Source: Verrucomicrobiota bacterium (GTDB lineage Bacteria > Verrucomicrobiota > Verrucomicrobiia > Chthoniobacterales > JAFAMB01). Taken from it: DNA of 10,377 bases. Shown here piece by piece: positions 6,637 through 10,377 of the stretch. The number at the start of each line of letters is the position of its first letter. Position 1 is the first letter of the stretch. A program made the translations under genes and the position numbers. The DNA lies in assembly GCA_019236035.1 (NCBI GenBank), contig JAFAJU010000082.1, positions 1-10,377 of the forward strand, given 5' to 3'. The notes under the pieces were generated by a model. That model made no database searches and was not told the DNA's origin. It saw nothing but the letters and a program-made list of their open reading frames with translations.

Positions 6637-7130
6637 TGCTCGACGAACAGCAGCTCCAAAAATTGCTTCGACTTAAACGGTTCGAGCAGCCACCCCCCGG
6701 ATATTTTGACCGCGCCCTGAACGAGTTCCATCGGCGCCAGCGCGAGGAGTTATTGCGACGTTCGGCCATCCAGATCTGGTTTGAACGTTTTGCTTCGGGC
6801 GTCTGGAGTTTTCGGGTGCCGACCTACGCGTATGGGGCGGCATTCGCGGCTTTTGTGGCGGCTGCAACCATCATCGGGTCGGGAGCGTGGGCTCCTTTCA
6901 CTCAGACAGTTGAGACCGCCTCCGAATTACCCGGTGTTGCGTCAACGCCCGGAGTCCGCGAAGTAGCCGGCAACAAGCTGGCGTTGAGCGGAAACCTCGA
7001 CTGGTCAAAATTCTATCATTCGCCTGCGTCCCCTCGCGTCGTTCCGACGCTCCGACCTTCGCGAACGGCTCTTCCTCGTTATGTTCTCGACGGCAGACCC
7101 GTTAGCTACGAAGCTTCGTTCAGCTTTTAA
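6633..7130 (+). CDS. Single-pass membrane protein, probable anti-sigma factor
   Basis: I do not recognise a characterised family, but position and topology point to an anti-sigma factor for the upstream ECF sigma. The 165-residue protein starts at tandem ATGs (6633 and 6636), the first overlapping the sigma stop, with GAGGAG at 6616-6621 as a distant Shine-Dalgarno. Residues 1-64 are charged and likely cytoplasmic, including LRLKRFEQPPPGYF and a basic helical stretch with EFHRRQREELLRR. Residues about 65-87 form one hydrophobic segment (YAYGAAFAAFVAAATIIG). About 78 residues should lie in the periplasm. There are no cysteines, so it is not a zinc-binding (ZAS) anti-sigma factor. The C-terminus is SYEASFSF, ending aromatic-X-Phe, the kind of tail bound by DegS-type PDZ domains. 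The next gene encodes a PDZ protein 5 bp downstream. Sigma binding is inferred, not shown. Confidence 0.7.
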   Translation: MMLDEQQLQKLLRLKRFEQPPPGYFDRALNEFHRRQREELLRRSAIQIWFERFASGVWSFRVPTYAYGAAFAAFVAAATIIGSGAWAPFTQTVETASELPGVASTPGVREVAGNKLALSGNLDWSKFYHSPASPRVVPTLRPSRTALPRYVLDGRPVSYEASFSF

Positions 7131-7135
7131 AGGTA

Positions 7136-8191
7136 ATGTTGGAGATTTCTGGCAGTAGGCTAATTCAGAGCACATACCGGGCAAACGCTCTGAAGGCTGG
7201 GATGGTGTTGTTGTTATTGGGAGCCTCAAGACTCCTTGCGCAGCAAGGCTTGAATTCTATCGCCTCGGAGGTAGAACGGGTTTTTGAGAGAGCGAAAAGT
7301 GCCGTGGTCCGTATTCAGGCAGAAGACGAGCATGGCAGACTCGCCGGCACAGGTTTCTTTATCGACCCGACAGGCACTATCATGACCGCGTATGCTGTCG
7401 GCGGAGAGTCCCAGGATATCATTGTGGAGTTCGGCCCGAACCGCTACCCAGCCGAGCGTCTGGTTGCTGATCCCCGGAGCGGTGTGGCTATCCTCCGAGT
7501 GACTGCGAATACCCCTTGGCTGCCCATTGGAGATTCAGATGAACTCAAGACAGCTTCACCAGTGGTAACGATTGGTTACCCGATGGATCTGTCGGCAACG
7601 CCCACATTTGGAATGATCGGGGGCTTTGACCTTAAGTACTTAAACCAGTATTTCAGCACGACGCTGATCAGGGCGAATATTGCTGCGCAACGAGGCGAAG
7701 CTGGCGCTCCCGTTCTGAATCTGAAGGGTGAAGTCGTCGGCATCTTAATCTTTCCGATCGACAACCGGACCGCTTGTTATGCACTCCCGATCAAGGCTGC
7801 CGAAAAGGTCCGAACGGACTATGTTCGGTTTGGGGACGTGAGACCGGGCTGGGTTGGAGTCAACGTGACTGAGACGGAGGAACCGGTGCATAACTCGACC
7901 GCCGTGATACAGAGCTTCGCTGAAGGATCGCCGGGTGCTGATTCAGGGTTGCAACCCGGCGACATCTTGTTGCGGATTGGCTCCCGCGAAGTTCACTCTC
8001 CGCCTGACGTCGTCAACGCCTCGTTTTTTCTGACCGCCGACCAGGATGTACCAATCACCGTTCTCCGGGATGGCAAAGAGGTCACCGTTACGGTCACAGC
8101 GGTCGATCACCCCACTTTTTTGCAACAAAAGCTGCCGCTCTTTGCTCCTGCGACCCGAGAAGATTCATTGCGGGCCAGGGGCAGCGACTAG
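7136..8191 (+). CDS. HtrA/DegS-like PDZ protein with degenerate catalytic triad (predicted pseudoprotease)
   Basis: This 351-residue protein has the S1C (HtrA/Deg) layout. It begins with a hydrophobic N-terminal segment (AGMVLLLLGASRLLA, about 21-35) acting as signal peptide or anchor. A trypsin-like domain spans about 45-225 and one PDZ domain about 238-325 (GWVGVNV, then GLQPGDILLRIGSREV). The catalytic residues are missing. The usual TNNHV is TAYAV (His to Ala87), the usual TDLAVL is SGVAIL (Asp to Gly116), and the usual GNSGGP is GEAGAP (Ser to Ala189). The fold is otherwise intact and the frame open, so this looks like a maintained pseudoprotease rather than a decaying gene. AAAGG at 7129-7133 precedes the ATG by 2 nt, and the gene follows the probable anti-sigma gene by 5 bp. 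By analogy with DegS it may sense envelope stress through its PDZ domain. A later start at 7202 would also leave a signal-like segment. Confidence 0.88.
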   Translation: MLEISGSRLIQSTYRANALKAGMVLLLLGASRLLAQQGLNSIASEVERVFERAKSAVVRIQAEDEHGRLAGTGFFIDPTGTIMTAYAVGGESQDIIVEFGPNRYPAERLVADPRSGVAILRVTANTPWLPIGDSDELKTASPVVTIGYPMDLSATPTFGMIGGFDLKYLNQYFSTTLIRANIAAQRGEAGAPVLNLKGEVVGILIFPIDNRTACYALPIKAAEKVRTDYVRFGDVRPGWVGVNVTETEEPVHNSTAVIQSFAEGSPGADSGLQPGDILLRIGSREVHSPPDVVNASFFLTADQDVPITVLRDGKEVTVTVTAVDHPTFLQQKLPLFAPATREDSLRARGSD

Positions 8192-8239
8192 AGCCTGCAT
8201 CGCTCACAAATCTCTAAAGATTTGTGAGCGATGCAGGCT
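8192..8239. repeat. 48-bp palindromic hairpin, copy 2; possible terminator of the sigma operon
   Basis: The left arm (8192-8213) and right arm (8218-8239) form a perfect 22-bp stem with a CTAA loop, starting directly after the TAG stop of the HtrA-like gene. It matches copy 1 at 46 of 48 positions and in the same loop orientation. GTCCG follows, so no T-run is present. The position suggests a 3'-end role, but two nearly identical copies 2.2 kb apart point to a dispersed repeat family of REP or MITE type. Confidence 0.88.
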
Positions 8240-8371
8240 GTCCGTTTCCCAGCAAATTATCGCTTGCGGCGTCGTAAAATTAGCTTAAAAGTCGGCGATT
8301 TTGGCGGCTAAGTGCCAATGCAAAAGTTATTGGCTTTCTTTTTGCCTCCGTTTAAGGTGCGAAACTTACTC

Positions 8372-8671
8372 ATGCCGAAAGTCGAGCCGATGCCAATGGA
8401 AATCTCCTTCGAGGCGGCGATGGAAAGATTAGAAAAGATCGTCGCAGAGATGGAATCTTCCAAATTGCCGCTCGAAGAGTTGCTAGTGCGTTATGAGGAA
8501 GGGATCCGGCTGGTGGGCGTGTGCAGTCAACAACTCGCCGGTGCGGAACAACGAATTGAAACCCTGAGTCGTAATGCCAATGGAAAGCCCCAGTCGGGGA
8601 ACGCTGAGAGCGCTCAAGATTCGTTGAAGGACTCAAAGAACATCAAGAATGAAGAAATTAGACTCTTTTAA
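8372..8671 (+). CDS. xseB: Exodeoxyribonuclease VII small subunit XseB
   Basis: XseB pairs with the large subunit XseA to form exonuclease VII, which degrades single-stranded DNA in the cytosol. The chosen start gives 99 residues, against about 80 in E. coli. The XseB core is clear at residues 10-62: ISFEAAMERLEKIVAEMES, then KLPLEELLVRYEEGIRLV, then CSQQLAGAEQRIETL, a two-helix hairpin. The tail after residue 68 is polar and probably disordered. The start is uncertain. ATG 8390 and 8396 (MEISFEAA) are also good candidates, and an in-frame GTG at 8312 would add a hydrophobic stretch atypical of the family. AAGGTG at 8354-8359 is a distant possible ribosome site. xseA is not adjacent. The 3' end overlaps dxs by 23 bp in another frame, so the two are probably co-transcribed, as xseB and dxs often are. 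Confidence 0.9.
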   Translation: MPKVEPMPMEISFEAAMERLEKIVAEMESSKLPLEELLVRYEEGIRLVGVCSQQLAGAEQRIETLSRNANGKPQSGNAESAQDSLKDSKNIKNEEIRLF

Positions 8672-10377
8672 ATCGCCGTCTGCAGGACGGATTCTGGATG
8701 CCATAAATTCGCCGTCAGATCTAAAGCGGCTTGAAGAAGGAAAGCTCCCTCAGCTCGCGCAGGAGATCCGAGAGGAACTCATCACAGTTCTTTCGCAAAC
8801 AGGCGGTCATCTCGGGCCAAACCTTGGCGTGGTAGAGCTGACCATTGCGTTGCACCACGTTTTCAATACGCCGAAAGACAAACTGGTCTTTGATGTCAGC
8901 CACCAGGGATATGTCCATAAGCTTTTAACCGGACGACGAGCTCGCTTCAATACGATCCGGCAATACCAAGGCCTGAACGGATTCTTGCTTCGGACCGAAA
9001 GCGAACACGACTGTTATGGGGCCGGGCATGCCGGTACCGCACTCTCCGCGGCATTGGGGATGGCGGTCGCCCGCGATCGAAGAGGCGGCAAGGAAAATGT
9101 TGTAGTTGTCGCCGGGGACGCAGCGTTTACCTGCGGAACAAGTTACGAAGCGCTGAACAATGTAGCCGATAACACCAAACGGTTCATTGTCGTCCTGAAC
9201 GACAACGAATGGTCAATCGCGAAAAATGTCGGAGCGATCGCCAACTATTTGAACAAGCTGGTCACCAGCGACACCTACAGCCACTTGCACGAAAAGGCTG
9301 CGAAGTTCGTCGAGATGATCGGCGGCAAGGTCGCTCAGCAATTGGCGCATAAGGTGGAAGAGGGCGTTAAACATCTCGTTCTGCCGAGCGTCGTCTTCGA
9401 GGATCTTGGTCTGCGCTACTACGGACCGATTGATGGACACGATATTCCGTTGCTGATTCAAACATTTGAATTCTTGAAAAGGCAGAACGAACCGGTATTG
9501 CTGCACATCATCACCCAGAAGGGAAAAGGCTATGCTCCGGCAATCGCCAAGCCGGACAAATTCCACGGCCTCGCAAAATTTAAACTTGAAACAGGTGAAA
9601 CCGCGGCTGCGCCGACTCCTACCTACTCAGAGTTATTAGGTCAGACGCTGGCAAAGTTCGCAGATCAGAACAACAAGATCATGGCGATAACCGCTGCCAT
9701 GCCGTCGGGCACCGGGCTGTTCCACTTTGCCGCAAAGCACCCGGAACAATACTTCGACGTTGGGATCGCAGAAGAACATGCTTCCCTGTTTGCCAGCGGT
9801 CTCGCGACAGAGGGATTTAAACCGTTCCTAACGATCTATTCGACGTTCATGCAGCGAGCTTATGACATGCTTATCCACGACATCGCGTTGCAGAACTTGA
9901 ATGTCGCGCTTTGCATGGACCGAGCTGGCCTATCTGGTGACGATGGTCCGACTCACCATGGTCTTTTTGACATTGGGTATCTGCGGCACATACCCAACAT
10001 GGTACACATGCAACCGAAGGACGAAGAGGAGTTTGTCGACATGCTGTGGACCATGGTGAATTATCATCACGGTCCAATCGCGATCCGATACCCGCGCGGC
10101 GCAGGCCCGGGCGCTAAACCGAAACCACAGCCTAAACTGCTGGAGATAGGCAAAGCCGAAGTCGTTCAACATGGTCGCGATGTCGCACTCTTCGGGCTGG
10201 GAAATATGTTCGCCATGGCCAAGGAGACTGCAGAAATTTTAGAATCCGAAGGCATTTCGGTTGCATTGATCAACCCTCGGTGGATCAAACCGATAGACAC
10301 CGGCACGCTGGAGTTCTTTGCACGATGTGTCGATGTAATCTGTACGTTCGAAGATCACGTCCTCCACAATGGCTTTG
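8649..10377 (+). CDS. dxs: 1-deoxy-D-xylulose-5-phosphate synthase, 3' end cut by window
   Basis: DXS condenses pyruvate and glyceraldehyde 3-phosphate, using thiamine diphosphate, in the first step of MEP isoprenoid synthesis; its product also feeds thiamine and pyridoxal synthesis. The window holds 576 codons of a protein usually near 620-640 residues, so part of the C-terminal domain is missing. The N-terminus is canonical (ILDAINSPSDLKRL, then LPQLAQEIREEL). TGGHLGPNLGVVELT carries His53. GHAGTALSAALG replaces the more common GHSSTSISAALG. The thiamine motif runs from GDAAFTCG (156-163) to NDN (184-186), with Ala where most families have GDG. The transketolase pyrimidine domain shows DVGIAEEHASLF, with the expected catalytic Glu375, and STFMQRAYDM and DRAGLSGDDGPTHHG. 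The ATG at 8649 lies inside the xseB 3' end. GAAGGA at 8626-8631 is too distant to be a confident ribosome site, so coupling to xseB translation is plausible. Confidence 0.96.
   Translation, partial: MKKLDSFKSPSAGRILDAINSPSDLKRLEEGKLPQLAQEIREELITVLSQTGGHLGPNLGVVELTIALHHVFNTPKDKLVFDVSHQGYVHKLLTGRRARFNTIRQYQGLNGFLLRTESEHDCYGAGHAGTALSAALGMAVARDRRGGKENVVVVAGDAAFTCGTSYEALNNVADNTKRFIVVLNDNEWSIAKNVGAIANYLNKLVTSDTYSHLHEKAAKFVEMIGGKVAQQLAHKVEEGVKHLVLPSVVFEDLGLRYYGPIDGHDIPLLIQTFEFLKRQNEPVLLHIITQKGKGYAPAIAKPDKFHGLAKFKLETGETAAAPTPTYSELLGQTLAKFADQNNKIMAITAAMPSGTGLFHFAAKHPEQYFDVGIAEEHASLFASGLATEGFKPFLTIYSTFMQRAYDMLIHDIALQNLNVALCMDRAGLSGDDGPTHHGLFDIGYLRHIPNMVHMQPKDEEEFVDMLWTMVNYHHGPIAIRYPRGAGPGAKPKPQPKLLEIGKAEVVQHGRDVALFGLGNMFAMAKETAEILESEGISVALINPRWIKPIDTGTLEFFARCVDVICTFEDHVLHNGF

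Noticed and set aside
8312..8371. N-terminal extension of xseB from a GTG start
   Set aside because: The added 20 residues are hydrophobic, unlike XseB, and the family core begins after 8390.
9213..9566. Minus-strand open frame of 117 codons
   Set aside because: It is antisense to dxs and has no recognisable domain.

Overview
The window is gene-dense bacterial chromosome with no visible phage, plasmid or insertion-sequence genes. It probably comes from a Gram-negative bacterium of the Verrucomicrobia, perhaps a soil Chthoniobacterales-type lineage. This rests on a Tol-Pal envelope pair, a DXS with the variant thiamine-site motif GDAAFTCG, and a sigma-linked membrane protein whose N-terminus (LRLKRFEQPPPGYF) I associate with that phylum from memory. 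The assignment is inference, not a search result. Both edges cut genes: glgE runs off the left end and dxs off the right end.

Left third, minus strand (1-3942): a tight three-gene operon, read right to left. It encodes a sugar-phosphate nucleotidyltransferase with a C-terminal hexapeptide-like tail, an AmgK-type (COG3178) sugar kinase, and the maltosyltransferase GlgE. The first two are 10 bp apart and the last two overlap by 4 bp (GTGA). The pairing suggests anomeric sugar phosphorylation and sugar-nucleotide formation coupled in expression to GlgE alpha-glucan synthesis.

Divergent spacer (3943-4160): GC-rich, with a 9-bp tandem repeat (CGTTCCCGG) and inverted copies of the same motif.

Middle (4161-5829), plus strand: tolB then pal, the periplasmic and outer-membrane lipoprotein parts of the Tol-Pal envelope system. 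TolQ, TolR and TolA are not in the window.

6049-8191, plus strand: an ECF sigma factor, a single-pass membrane protein translationally coupled to it (probable anti-sigma factor), and an HtrA/DegS-like protein with a PDZ domain. The layout resembles E. coli RpoE-RseA-DegS in one operon, but the HtrA protein has lost all three catalytic triad residues and should be a pseudoprotease. Two nearly identical 48-bp hairpins (5951-5998 and 8192-8239) bracket these three genes exactly.

Right end (8372-10377), plus strand: xseB (exonuclease VII small subunit) overlapping dxs (first enzyme of the MEP isoprenoid pathway). The standout element is the hairpin-bracketed sigma, anti-sigma and dead-HtrA module.
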